A stretch of 64,000 nt of DNA. Source: Fulvimarina uroteuthidis (GTDB lineage Bacteria; Pseudomonadota; Alphaproteobacteria; Rhizobiales; Rhizobiaceae). The DNA is taken from contig NZ_JAXLPB010000003.1 of NCBI RefSeq assembly GCF_034321785.1, positions 372,001-436,000 on the forward strand, given 5' to 3'. How positions within the stretch are numbered: the first letter of the stretch is position 1; every line of letters starts with the position of its first letter. A program made the translations under genes and the position numbers. Under the pieces are notes generated by a model, which searched no databases, had not been told where the DNA came from, and was given only the letters and a program-made list of their open reading frames with translations. Positions 25,307-32,865 of this stretch are shown one piece after another.

Positions 25307-25322
25307 GTTAACGGAAGCTTAA
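25307..25322 (-). promoter_or_regulatory. Perfect CtrA box (TTAA-N7-TTAAC)
   Basis: Read on the minus strand, the site is TTAAGCTTCCGTTAAC, an exact match to the CtrA consensus TTAA-N7-TTAAC. It lies between divergent pyrB (start 54 bases away) and the membrane protein gene at 25398 (76 bases away). ctrA itself is in this window. Confidence 0.7.
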
Positions 25323-25357
25323 GCTTGATGGCCGGGACCCGAAGCGCGACAACGGCG

Positions 25358-25372
25358 TTAAGACTTCGTTAG
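25358..25372 (+). promoter_or_regulatory. Second CtrA-like box
   Basis: TTAAGACTTCGTTAG matches TTAA-N7-TTAAC at 7 of the first 8 fixed positions, with one A to G change, and is followed by C at 25373 one base late. It ends 25 bases before the GTG at 25398, close to where a -35 element would lie, so CtrA could activate or occlude that promoter. Confidence 0.5.
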
Positions 25373-25397
25373 CTTTTTCGGGAACGGGAGACAGTCA

Positions 25398-25922
25398 GTG
25401 CTGCGAACGGCTTCAACGGTATGTCTGGCCGCCTGGACCGCCTTTCTCGCGATCGGTGCGATGCGGCTTCTCATCGAGGCGGGGGCCTTGCCCGCCGGGC
25501 TCCAGACTCTCGGCGACGAACTGATGCTGATGGCGCGGCAGGGCGGTCCGGTCGGGATCGATGCATCCGCCGTGCTTGCGTTCTCCGGTCTCCTGGTCGC
25601 GATCGCGATCGTCCTGGGTGCCTCGATCGTCCGACTGAACTCCTGGCACCGCCCGATCGCAGCCACCGGCGAGCAGACGGCGATGGCCGGACTTGCGGCG
25701 ATCTTCGCCTTCTGGCTGTCGGCCGAAATCGCCGGCTCGCCGATCGCGACGCTGTTCGGCAGCGGCTCGGGCGTCTGTCTGGCGCTCGCCGTCACGCTCG
25801 GCGCGCTGGTGTTCGATCACATGATGCACGCCGACGAAAGCGAGAGCGACGAAGCATTCGAGGCGGTGATGCGCCGGATCGAGAACCGCTCGAACGGCAA
25901 CAACGACAATGGAGACCTCTGA
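25398..25922 (+). CDS. Membrane protein of unknown function, CtrA-boxed
   Basis: A 174-residue protein with about four hydrophobic segments (residues 2-25, 56-77, 92-110 and 118-137) and a charged, Asp/Glu/Arg/Asn-rich cytoplasmic tail. The start is GTG at 25398, preceded by GGGAG at a spacing of 7. It is followed after 2 bases by a second small membrane protein gene, so the two form a bicistronic unit. Two CtrA-type boxes lie in its 144-base upstream region. I do not recognise a family. The location and control suggest a cell-cycle or envelope role, which is inference only. Confidence 0.72.
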   Translation: MLRTASTVCLAAWTAFLAIGAMRLLIEAGALPAGLQTLGDELMLMARQGGPVGIDASAVLAFSGLLVAIAIVLGASIVRLNSWHRPIAATGEQTAMAGLAAIFAFWLSAEIAGSPIATLFGSGSGVCLALAVTLGALVFDHMMHADESESDEAFEAVMRRIENRSNGNNDNGDL

Positions 25923-25924
25923 TC

Positions 25925-26281
25925 ATGCGCAAGTTCTTCCTGTTCTGGGTTCTCCCGCTCGCCGCCTTCTGGGGCTGGTTCTTCGGCGCGAAGGCCGATC
26001 TCGGTTTCGTCCTGTTCTCGCGCGAGGTCTTCGACCAGACATTCGCGGTCTATGAGAGAATGCTCGGCCTCAACTCCGATCAGATCGCCTGGCTGATTCT
26101 CGATGCGATCATTCTCGACAGCGCCATCATTCTCGCCATCCTGGCGTTCCGTCGTCGCAGGAAGATCATCGCCTTTGTGCGCAGTTTCCGGACCGCCGCC
26201 CCGGAAGCAGCCGGCGCACGCTACGCGCGCAGGCTCGATTCAATCGCCGACAGGTCGGGCAAGATGGGCGAGGCGGTCTAG
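25925..26281 (+). CDS. Small membrane protein, partner of the preceding gene
   Basis: A 118-residue protein with an N-terminal hydrophobic stretch (FFLFWVLPLAAFWGWFFG, 4-21) and a second at about 53-74 (IAWLILDAIILDSAIILAILAF), followed by a basic cytoplasmic tail (RRRRKIIAFVRSFR). The first stretch has no signal-peptidase site, so both are likely membrane anchors. It begins 2 bases after the upstream membrane gene. Its last 42 bases overlap the convergent end of ruvX, which still permits both proteins. The family is not recognised. Confidence 0.72.
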   Translation: MRKFFLFWVLPLAAFWGWFFGAKADLGFVLFSREVFDQTFAVYERMLGLNSDQIAWLILDAIILDSAIILAILAFRRRRKIIAFVRSFRTAAPEAAGARYARRLDSIADRSGKMGEAV

Positions 26282-26722
26282 CACGCCTTGCAGGATGATG
26301 GCGGCGGCCGCCGAATCGATCCGCGTCGCCCGCTTCTTCCGCGACATGTCCATCTCGAGCAGGTTCCGTTCCGCGGCGACCGTTGAGAGCCGTTCGTCCC
26401 ACAGGAGAAGAGGCCGGTCGTCGATCGGTCCGTAAAGCCGGGCGAACGTCCGGGTGGCCTGCGCCCGCGGTCCGGACGAACCATCCATGTTGAGCGGCAG
26501 GCCGAGAACGATCGCCGTCACCTCGTCCCTGTCGAGGATCGCCTTCAGTCGCACGGCGTCCTCGGTGAACTTCCGGCGCGACAGCACCGGGCGCGGATTG
26601 GCGAAGGCGTAGGATCGATCCGATACCGCGATGCCGATCGTCTTGGTGCCGAGATCGAGGCCGGCGATCGGCCGGCCCGAGGTCAGGCCCTCTGAAAACT
26701 CCTCGATCGTCACGATCGCCAT
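26240..26722 (-). CDS. ruvX: RuvX/YqgF Holliday-junction resolvase-like protein
   Basis: A 160-residue RNase H-fold protein of the YqgF family, linked to 16S rRNA 5'-end processing and to Holliday-junction resolution. The core begins IAGLDLGTKTIGIAVSD with the catalytic Asp in LDLG. It continues with IVLGLPLNMDGSSGPRAQATRTF, LLWDERLST and RIDSAAAAIILQ, whose acidic residues complete the active site. ATG at 26722 is chosen from family length; an open frame extends 31 codons upstream without homology. The stop region overlaps the convergent membrane gene. Confidence 0.9.
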   Translation of the reverse strand: MAIVTIEEFSEGLTSGRPIAGLDLGTKTIGIAVSDRSYAFANPRPVLSRRKFTEDAVRLKAILDRDEVTAIVLGLPLNMDGSSGPRAQATRTFARLYGPIDDRPLLLWDERLSTVAAERNLLEMDMSRKKRATRIDSAAAAIILQGVLDRLAHLARPVGD

Positions 26723-26901
26723 GTCGAACTCGTCTCTGGTTGTGACGACGCCGGACCCTCGCTCCGGGCGTCGGCGCATGTCCTGATATCTTGACGCGTG
26801 GCTAGCCCTCCGCACTTACCCGCGCAAGGGCGAGCGCCATCGGGCGTCCGACGGGGCTCGCCCAGACCTTGCGATCAGAACTGCAAAAGGCATGTCACCT
26901 T

Positions 26902-27603
26902 ATGAAAATCACCTATTTCGGCCATTCCGCCTTCAGGATCGACACCGGATCGTCCGTCATCCTGATCGATCCATTCCTCAGCGACAATCCCCATTTCGAG
27001 GGTGACGCCAAGGCCGCGACCGAGGGCACGACGCACATCGTCCTGACCCACGGCCATTTCGATCATGTCGGCGATACCGTCGAGATCGCCAAGCGCACCG
27101 GCGCGACGGTCGTCGCGACCTTCGAGCTGTCGCAATGGCTCGCGAAGAAAGGCGTCGAGAACGCGCAGCCCGCCAACACGGGCGGCACGGCGAAGTTCGA
27201 CGACTTCACCGCCACGCTCGTCCAGGCGTTCCACTCCTCCGGTCACGTCGAGGAGGACGGCACGGTCACCTATCTCGGCCAGCCGAACGGGATCGTCCTT
27301 CATTTCGACAATGGACCGACGCTCTATCACATGGGCGATACCGACATTTTCGGCGACATGGCCCTGATCGAGGAGCTGCACCAGCCGAAGATCGGCATCG
27401 TGCCCGTCGGCGACCGGCTGACGATGGGCGGCGCCGTCGCTGCGATCGCCTGCCGGCGCTATTTCAACTTCGATATGGTGATTCCGGCGCATTACGGCAC
27501 CTTGCCGATCCTCGACGACAATCCGGACCGGTTCGTCGCCGCCATGGAGGGCGAGAGCACGAAGGTGAAGACGCCGGCCATCGGCGAGCCGTTCGAGGTC
27601 TGA
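26902..27603 (+). CDS. UPF0173 metal-dependent hydrolase (metallo-beta-lactamase fold)
   Basis: A 233-residue member of the UPF0173 (YtkL) branch of the metallo-beta-lactamase fold. The metal site LTHGHFDHVGD (His-x-His-x-Asp-His) is at about 52-62. Further ligands lie in AFHSSGHVE, YHMGDTDIFGDM and VIPAHYGTLPIL. ATG at 26902 gives the family's usual start MKITYFGHSAF. It is monocistronic, and its biological substrate is not known for any close relative I can name. An 11-base perfect hairpin follows the stop. Confidence 0.9.
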   Translation: MKITYFGHSAFRIDTGSSVILIDPFLSDNPHFEGDAKAATEGTTHIVLTHGHFDHVGDTVEIAKRTGATVVATFELSQWLAKKGVENAQPANTGGTAKFDDFTATLVQAFHSSGHVEEDGTVTYLGQPNGIVLHFDNGPTLYHMGDTDIFGDMALIEELHQPKIGIVPVGDRLTMGGAVAAIACRRYFNFDMVIPAHYGTLPILDDNPDRFVAAMEGESTKVKTPAIGEPFEV

Positions 27604-27625
27604 CGGCACGCCTTGCGTGATCGGG

Positions 27626-27656
27626 GCCGGTGCCGCGCCAACCATGCGGCACCGGC
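27626..27656 (+). terminator. Strong hairpin between the hydrolase gene and gatC
   Basis: GCCGGTGCCGC and GCGGCACCGGC form a perfect 11-base stem with a 9-base loop, 22 bases after the hydrolase stop. No T-run follows, so termination may be Rho-dependent or incomplete. Confidence 0.55.
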
Positions 27657-27729
27657 GTTGCGCGTTGCGAACGCGGTGTTTATAGCTCCCGCCAGCCATT
27701 CAAGACATTTGCATGAGGAAAGGTGAGGC

Positions 27730-28017
27730 ATGTCCGTCGACGCCGTTACCGTCCGCCGCGTAGCCCGGCTCGCCCGTATCGCAGTTCCCGAAGAGGACGT
27801 GCCTGCCATGCAGGCCGAACTCAACGCGATCCTCGGCTTCGTCGAGCAGCTTTCGCAAGTCGATGTCTCCGGCGTCGAACCGATGACCTCGGTCACGCCG
27901 ATGGAAATGAAAAAGCGCAAGGACGAGGTCACGGATGGCGACAAGGCCGCGGACATCGTCGCCAACGCGCCGGTCTCGGAAGACAATTTCTTCATGGTTC
28001 CGAAAGTGGTGGAGTAG
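27730..28017 (+). CDS. gatC: Glu-tRNA(Gln)/Asp-tRNA(Asn) amidotransferase subunit C
   Basis: A 95-residue GatC, the small subunit that ties GatA to GatB in tRNA-dependent amidation. Its pattern is complete: RRVARLARIAVPEEDVPAMQAELNAILGFVEQLSQVDVSGVEPM, then VTPMEMKKRKDEV, and the C-terminal NAPVSEDNFFMVPKVVE. AGGAAAGGTGAGGC precedes the ATG. It is followed after 6 bases by a GNAT acetyltransferase gene and then gatA; gatB is not in the window. Confidence 0.95.
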   Translation: MSVDAVTVRRVARLARIAVPEEDVPAMQAELNAILGFVEQLSQVDVSGVEPMTSVTPMEMKKRKDEVTDGDKAADIVANAPVSEDNFFMVPKVVE

Positions 28018-28023
28018 CCGAGC

Positions 28024-28494
28024 ATGACGTTTGCCGTTCGTGCAGAGCGTTTCCTCGGAGACGATGTGAGGGGGCTCGTCATCAAGCTCGACGACGACCT
28101 GCGGCCCGTGGCGCCGCGAAAATACCGGTTCGGCCTCAATTTCGAGGAGATGACGCGCCGCGACTTCAAGGTGTTCGTCTGCCGCAATTCCGAGGGCGAG
28201 GCCGTGGCGATGGGAACGCTGAAGACGCATCCGTGCGGCACGGGCGAGGTGAAGCGCATGTATACCGATCCGGCGCTGCGCCGGCGCGGTCTCGCCCGCA
28301 AGATCCTTAAGGCCATCATCGACAGCGCCATGGCGCGCGGCATGACGCGGCTCGTCATCGAGACGGGGGCGCAGGAAGAATATCGTCCCGCCCGTATCCT
28401 TTACGAAAGTTTCGGTTTCACACCCTGCGACACGGTGCTCGACTACGCCGTCACGGACCACAGCCGCTATTACGAAAAGACCCTTGAAGCATGA
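28024..28494 (+). CDS. GNAT family N-acetyltransferase between gatC and gatA
   Basis: A 156-residue acyltransferase of the GNAT fold. The acetyl-CoA motif A is VKRMYTDPALRRRGLARKILKAI at about 78-100, with the R-R-G-L-A loop. Motif B follows with LVIETGAQEEYRPARILYESFGF. Its stop overlaps the gatA ATG as ATGA, so gatA translation is coupled to it. In relatives a GNAT gene often lies near gatA, but its target is unknown. Confidence 0.88.
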   Translation: MTFAVRAERFLGDDVRGLVIKLDDDLRPVAPRKYRFGLNFEEMTRRDFKVFVCRNSEGEAVAMGTLKTHPCGTGEVKRMYTDPALRRRGLARKILKAIIDSAMARGMTRLVIETGAQEEYRPARILYESFGFTPCDTVLDYAVTDHSRYYEKTLEA

Positions 28495-29972
28495 CCGATC
28501 TCACCAGCCTCACCATCGCAGAAGCGCGCGAAAAGCTGACCCGCAAAGAGATCAGCGCGGCCGAACTGACCGAAGCCTACATCGACGCCATCGAGGGCGC
28601 CAACGGCGCGCTGAACGCCTATGTCTGCATCACGCCGGACAAGGCGCGCGCGATGGCGAAAGCATCCGACGAGAAGATCGCCGGGGGAGAGGCCGGGGCG
28701 CTCGAAGGCATCCCGCTCGGCATCAAGGATCTCTATGCGACGCAGGGTGTCCACACCCAGTCCGCCAGCCACATCCTCGACGGCTTCGAGCCCCGCTACG
28801 AATCGACCGTCACGGCGAACCTGTGGGCCGATGGGGCCGTCATGCTGGGCAAGCTGAACATGGACGAGTTCGCCATGGGCTCGTCCAACGAGACGTCCTA
28901 TTACGGCCCGGTGAAGAACCCGTGGCGCAAGACCGGCTCGACCGTCGATCTCGTCCCGGGCGGCTCGTCCGGCGGCTCCGCCGCCGCGGTTGCCGCCCAC
29001 CTCTGTGCGGGTGCCACGGCGACCGATACGGGCGGCTCGATCCGCCAGCCGGCGGCGCTCACCGGAACCGTCGGCATCAAGCCGACCTACGGCCGCTGCT
29101 CGCGCTGGGGCATCGCCGCCTTCGCGTCCTCGCTCGACCAGGCGGGACCGATATCGCGCGACGTGCGCGATGCGGCGATCATGCTGACCTCGATGGCTTC
29201 GACCGACGCCAAGGACACGACATCCGTCGATCGGCCCGTTCCGGACTACGAGGCGGCCGTCGGGCGTTCGGTGAGGGGCCTGAAGATCGGCATCCCGAAG
29301 GAATATCGCGTCGAGGGCATGCCGGGCGAGATCGAAACCCTGTGGCAGCAGGGGATCGACTGGCTGAAGGATGCGGGCGCGCAGATCGTCGACGTGTCCC
29401 TGCCTCACACCCGATACGCGCTGCCGGCCTATTACATCGTCGCGCCGGCGGAGGCCTCGTCCAATCTGGCGCGCTATGACGGGGTTCGCTACGGCCTGCG
29501 CGTGCCGGGCAGCAACATTGCGGAGATGTACGAGAACACCCGCGCCGAAGGCTTCGGTCGCGAGGTGAAGCGTCGCATCATGATCGGCACCTATGTTCTC
29601 TCGGCCGGCTATTACGACGCCTATTACCTGCGGGCCCAGAAGGTCCGCACGCTGATCAAGCGCGACTTCGAGACGGTCTACGCCGACGGCATCGACGCGC
29701 TCCTGACGCCCGCGACGCCTTCGGCGGCGTTCGGGATCGGCGACGAAGAGATGAACTCGGATCCGGTGAAGATGTATCTCAACGATATCTTCACGGTGAC
29801 CGTGAACATGGCGGGGCTTCCCGGAATAGCGGTCCCGGCCGGGCTTTCCGGCGACGGCCTGCCGCTGGGCCTGCAGTTGATCGGGCGTCCGTTCGACGAG
29901 GAGACGCTGTTTGCGGTGGGCTCCGTGATCGAAAAGGCGGCCGGGCGCTTCACGCCGAAGAAGTGGTGGTGA
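28491..29972 (+). CDS. gatA: Glu-tRNA(Gln)/Asp-tRNA(Asn) amidotransferase subunit A
   Basis: A 493-residue amidase that releases ammonia from glutamine for transamidation of misacylated tRNA. The amidase-signature triad is intact: Lys79 in GIPLGIKDLYAT, cis-Ser159 in PGGSSGGSAAAVA, and nucleophile Ser183 in TDTGGSIRQPA. Length and C-terminus (GRFTPKKWW) are typical. It is the third gene of gatC-GNAT-gatA and is followed after 12 bases by a chorismate mutase gene. Confidence 0.97.
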   Translation: MTDLTSLTIAEAREKLTRKEISAAELTEAYIDAIEGANGALNAYVCITPDKARAMAKASDEKIAGGEAGALEGIPLGIKDLYATQGVHTQSASHILDGFEPRYESTVTANLWADGAVMLGKLNMDEFAMGSSNETSYYGPVKNPWRKTGSTVDLVPGGSSGGSAAAVAAHLCAGATATDTGGSIRQPAALTGTVGIKPTYGRCSRWGIAAFASSLDQAGPISRDVRDAAIMLTSMASTDAKDTTSVDRPVPDYEAAVGRSVRGLKIGIPKEYRVEGMPGEIETLWQQGIDWLKDAGAQIVDVSLPHTRYALPAYYIVAPAEASSNLARYDGVRYGLRVPGSNIAEMYENTRAEGFGREVKRRIMIGTYVLSAGYYDAYYLRAQKVRTLIKRDFETVYADGIDALLTPATPSAAFGIGDEEMNSDPVKMYLNDIFTVTVNMAGLPGIAVPAGLSGDGLPLGLQLIGRPFDEETLFAVGSVIEKAAGRFTPKKWW

Positions 29973-29984
29973 GGTGCTTTACCG

Positions 29985-30317
29985 ATGAGTGAGCATCGGC
30001 GCGAACCGCAGGATTGCGAGACGATGGGCGAACTGCGCGCCGAGATCGACCGGGTGGACGCGGCCCTGTTCGATCTCTTCGCGGAGCGGATGGCCTATAT
30101 TCACCGTGCGCCGGCCATCAAGGCGCCGTCGAATATTCCGGCGGACGTGCCCGAACGGGTGCGCACGGTGGTCGAGAATGCCCGGCGACACGCCGAAGCG
30201 CGCGGCCTCGATCCCGATCTCTACGGCTCCTTCTGGGAACGCCTCGTGGCGCGGGCGATCGAGACCGAAGAGGTGATGCTGGGCGAACCATCGACGCCCG
30301 ACCCCCGGGGCAAATGA
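29985..30317 (+). CDS. Second AroQ-type chorismate mutase
   Basis: A 110-residue all-helical protein matching the AroQ chorismate mutase domain: ELRAEIDRVDAALFDLFAERMAYIHRAPAIKA, then ERVRTVVENARRHAEARGLDPDLYGSFWERLVARAIETEE. It resembles PchB-type isochorismate pyruvate-lyase/chorismate mutase monodomain proteins. It starts 12 bases after gatA and so is probably in that operon. It is distinct from the two-domain protein at 5259, so the genome encodes at least two such enzymes. Whether it acts on chorismate or isochorismate is open. Confidence 0.82.
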   Translation: MSEHRREPQDCETMGELRAEIDRVDAALFDLFAERMAYIHRAPAIKAPSNIPADVPERVRTVVENARRHAEARGLDPDLYGSFWERLVARAIETEEVMLGEPSTPDPRGK

Positions 30318-30493
30318 GTTCGACCGGATTTCTGCTTGATTTTCAACGCGCGACCCACGACGTTTCTCGTTGAAAGGCGTGTCGCTCCGACCGGAATCCA
30401 CAGATCGACGCGCGGGCTGGGAGGCCCGAACGCGCACGAGCCGGTCGCAAGACCGGGCGGCAGCCTCGAAACGCTGATCGGGGAGAAGATATT

Positions 30494-30730
30494 GTGGCAA
30501 GAGATTTGACAACGGCGCTCGAAGCACTGGACGCCGGAAACTGGGACAGGGCGCACGAGATCGTGCAGGCCGACTGCTCGCCGGAAGCGGCGTGGATCCA
30601 CGCCCATCTGCATCGTCTCGAAGGTGACCGCGGCAACGCCGACTACTGGTACAATCGCGCCAACCGGCCCCATGCAAGGGGATCGCTCCAGGAAGAGCGC
30701 GACGAGATCAAGCGGCAGATTGCGCATTAG
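30494..30730 (+). CDS. Small hypothetical protein, single TPR-like unit
   Basis: A 78-residue soluble protein: ALEALDAGNWDRAHEIVQ, then CSPEAAWIHAHLHRLEGDRGNADYWYNRA, then a charged C-terminal helix (EERDEIKRQI). The spacing of small and aromatic residues resembles one or two tetratricopeptide helices. The start is GTG at 30494 with GGGGAG 8 bases upstream. Similar short proteins are common and unnamed in Hyphomicrobiales. It lies alone between the chorismate mutase and polyketide synthase genes. Confidence 0.7.
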   Translation: MARDLTTALEALDAGNWDRAHEIVQADCSPEAAWIHAHLHRLEGDRGNADYWYNRANRPHARGSLQEERDEIKRQIAH

Positions 30731-30932
30731 GGCACGATCCGTCGGGACATTCGGCAGATCCGCCGGGGCTGCGCGGGCCCGGATGCCCGCGAACCGTTCT
30801 TGACATCGATCTTTCCCGTGACGAATTCCGTTGTGGAAACGGCATCTTATCGTTCCATGCCGCTCGCAAAGGCACGCCCCGGCGCTAGCTTTGCGACAGG
30901 CGTCGGCTTTCCCGTCGCATGTTGGAACGAAC

Positions 30933-31991
30933 ATGACCCACGATCACCGACTGCACCCGCGGATTGCGGGATTGTCCACGAGCCTACCGCCGTACGCGCT
31001 ACCGCAGACAGACGTCGTCGCGCATGCCGCCGAGACATTCGGACGCCGGTTTCGAGATTTCGAACGGTTGCGGCCGGTCTTCGAGAACACGGGCATCGAC
31101 ACCCGATATTCCGTGCGGCCCATCGAATGGTTTCACGAGGCGCAGGACTGGAAGACCCGGACCGGCGCGTTTCTCGAAGGCGCGACGGACTTGTTCGTCG
31201 CGGCCGCTGCGGGCGCACTCGCGCGTTCGGGCTTTCGCGCTGACGAGATCGACACGGTGGTCACGGTCTGCTCGACCGGGATCGCCACGCCCTCGCTCGA
31301 GGCGCGCGCATCGGCCCGGCTGGGCCTGCGGGCCGACGTCAGGCGCGTGCCGGTGTTCGGTCTCGGTTGCGCAGGCGGCGTCACCGGTCTTGCGCTCGCG
31401 TCGAGACTTGCGGACTCCGTGCCGGGCTCGCGCGTGCTCCTCGTCGCCGTCGAGATCTGCACATTGGCGTTCCGCGCCGACGAACTCACCAAGAGCAATA
31501 TCGTCGCGACGGCCCTGTTCGGCGATGGGGCGGCGGCCGCCGTCCTGACCGCGGACGCGGGCGAGGGACCGCGGATCGTCGCGAGCGGCGAGCATATGTG
31601 GCCCGACACGCTCGGCATCATGGGCTGGTCGGTCGATCCGCTCGGGTTCGGCGCGATCTTCTCCTCGTCGATCCCCGATCTCGTCGACGAGAAGATGTAC
31701 GCGGCCGTCGCCGCTTTCCTGAAGACACGCGGCGAGGTGCCGCAGGACCTCGACGGCTTCGCCTTTCATCCGGGCGGCCGAAAGGTCATCGAAGCGCTCG
31801 AACGATCGTTCGCGCTCGGTGACGGGGCGCTGTCGGCGGAGCGCGACATTCTTCGCGACCATGGCAACATGTCCGCGCCGACCGCTCTCTTCGTGCTGAA
31901 GAGAAAGCTTGCGGGCGACCTTCAAGGCAAGTGTATCCTCTCGGCGCTCGGGCCGGGCTTCACAGGGAGCTTCGTGCGTCTCGATGCTTGA
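30933..31991 (+). CDS. Type III polyketide synthase (alkylpyrone/alkylresorcinol synthase family)
   Basis: A 352-residue chalcone-synthase-fold enzyme that extends an acyl-CoA starter with malonyl units and cyclises it. The catalytic triad is complete: Cys146 in FGLGCAGG, His279 in FAFHPGGRKV and Asn312 in HGNMSAPT. LFGDGAAAAVL and the C-terminal LSALGPGFTGSF are typical. Its stop overlaps the next gene by 8 bases; that gene encodes an isoprenylcysteine-methyltransferase-like protein. The same pairing (BpsA-BpsB in Bacillus subtilis) makes alkylpyrones that are then O-methylated, so a membrane lipid-like polyketide is the likely product. ATG at 30933 gives the normal family length. Confidence 0.92.
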   Translation: MTHDHRLHPRIAGLSTSLPPYALPQTDVVAHAAETFGRRFRDFERLRPVFENTGIDTRYSVRPIEWFHEAQDWKTRTGAFLEGATDLFVAAAAGALARSGFRADEIDTVVTVCSTGIATPSLEARASARLGLRADVRRVPVFGLGCAGGVTGLALASRLADSVPGSRVLLVAVEICTLAFRADELTKSNIVATALFGDGAAAAVLTADAGEGPRIVASGEHMWPDTLGIMGWSVDPLGFGAIFSSSIPDLVDEKMYAAVAAFLKTRGEVPQDLDGFAFHPGGRKVIEALERSFALGDGALSAERDILRDHGNMSAPTALFVLKRKLAGDLQGKCILSALGPGFTGSFVRLDA

Positions 31992-32526
31992 TGTGGATAA
32001 TGCCGCCGGCCTGCCGGTGTGGCCGGCGATCCTGATTCTGGGTTACGTGACCCTGCAGCGCGTGTTCGAACTCTGGTTCGCGCGTCGCAACACCGCACGG
32101 CTGAAATTGCGGGGCGCCGTGGAAATCGCGCCCGCCCATTATTTTCTGATCGTCGCGATGCACATGGCCTGGCTGGCATTGCTCTGGGTCACCGCGCCCG
32201 GAGAGCCGGTCGATCTCGTTCTTCTCGGCGTGTTCGCGGCCATCCAGCTCCTGCGCATCTGGACGCTCGCCTCGATCGGCCGCCGCTGGACGACGCGGAT
32301 CATTGTACTGCGCGGCGAAACGCTGGTGCGGCGCGGTCCGTACCGCTTCCTGCGCCATCCCAACTATCTGGTCGTCGCACTCGAGATTGCGATCCTGCCT
32401 TGCGTCTTCCAGCTTTACGCGATCGCGATCCTCTTCACGCTGCTGAACGCCGGGGCGATGGCCATTCGAATCCCTGCCGAAAGCCGCGCGCTCGCGGATT
32501 ATTCCGCGAATCATCCCGAGGGGTGA
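31984..32526 (+). CDS. Isoprenylcysteine carboxyl methyltransferase-like membrane enzyme
   Basis: A 180-residue integral membrane protein with four or five hydrophobic segments. The ICMT-type signature GRRWTTRI, GPYRFLRHPNYL and the terminal IPAESRALADY is present, where His-Pro and the Arg residues bind S-adenosylmethionine. It overlaps the polyketide synthase gene by 8 bases. By analogy with BpsB it probably O-methylates the polyketide made by its partner; real protein prenylation is not expected in this organism. Confidence 0.86.
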   Translation: MLDVDNAAGLPVWPAILILGYVTLQRVFELWFARRNTARLKLRGAVEIAPAHYFLIVAMHMAWLALLWVTAPGEPVDLVLLGVFAAIQLLRIWTLASIGRRWTTRIIVLRGETLVRRGPYRFLRHPNYLVVALEIAILPCVFQLYAIAILFTLLNAGAMAIRIPAESRALADYSANHPEG

Positions 32527-32865
32527 GAGCGCCGTTTCGCAGGGTGTGAAGGCCGGCGATCGGATTTCTTCGCAACCGGACGCCCCGACATTCATCTCAG
32601 GGTGAAAGTCCGGCTACTCATCGGTATCGTGGCCAACGTTGGGCTTGTCGTGGCGGCCTTGCTCGCATACGCTTGCCGACGATGACGAATTGGGAGGCTC
32701 GTCATCGATCACCCTCACGCTGTTCTCCCCGATCGAACGAACCCGCCCGTCGCCTGCGTCGCAGCAGGCGCATCGGTTCTCGTTCGGCTTGGGTTGCGGA
32801 GGGCGATGTACGGCTTGCCTTTGAAAGACCTGGTTCGCTCACGGAACCACTGGGAGGAGAATTTC
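32527..32865 (+). promoter_or_regulatory. 339-base region ahead of the TRAP operon
   Basis: No convincing gene is present. It must hold the promoter of the TRAP operon, although no clear -35/-10 pair or operator was found. A short open frame at 32602-32685 (27 codons, GTG start) would make a hydrophobic peptide, VRLLIGIVANVGLVVAALLAY, but it lacks a spaced ribosome site. AACCACTGGGAGGAGAA directly before 32866 is a strong ribosome site for dctP. Confidence 0.5.

Noticed and set aside
30800..30828. TTGACA as -35 of a promoter for the polyketide synthase
   Set aside because: At 17-base spacing the -10 would be GAATTC, a poor match, so it was not listed as a promoter.
31984..32526. True protein prenylcysteine methyltransferase
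   Set aside because: Bacteria of this kind do not prenylate CaaX proteins; overlap with a type III polyketide synthase points to polyketide O-methylation.
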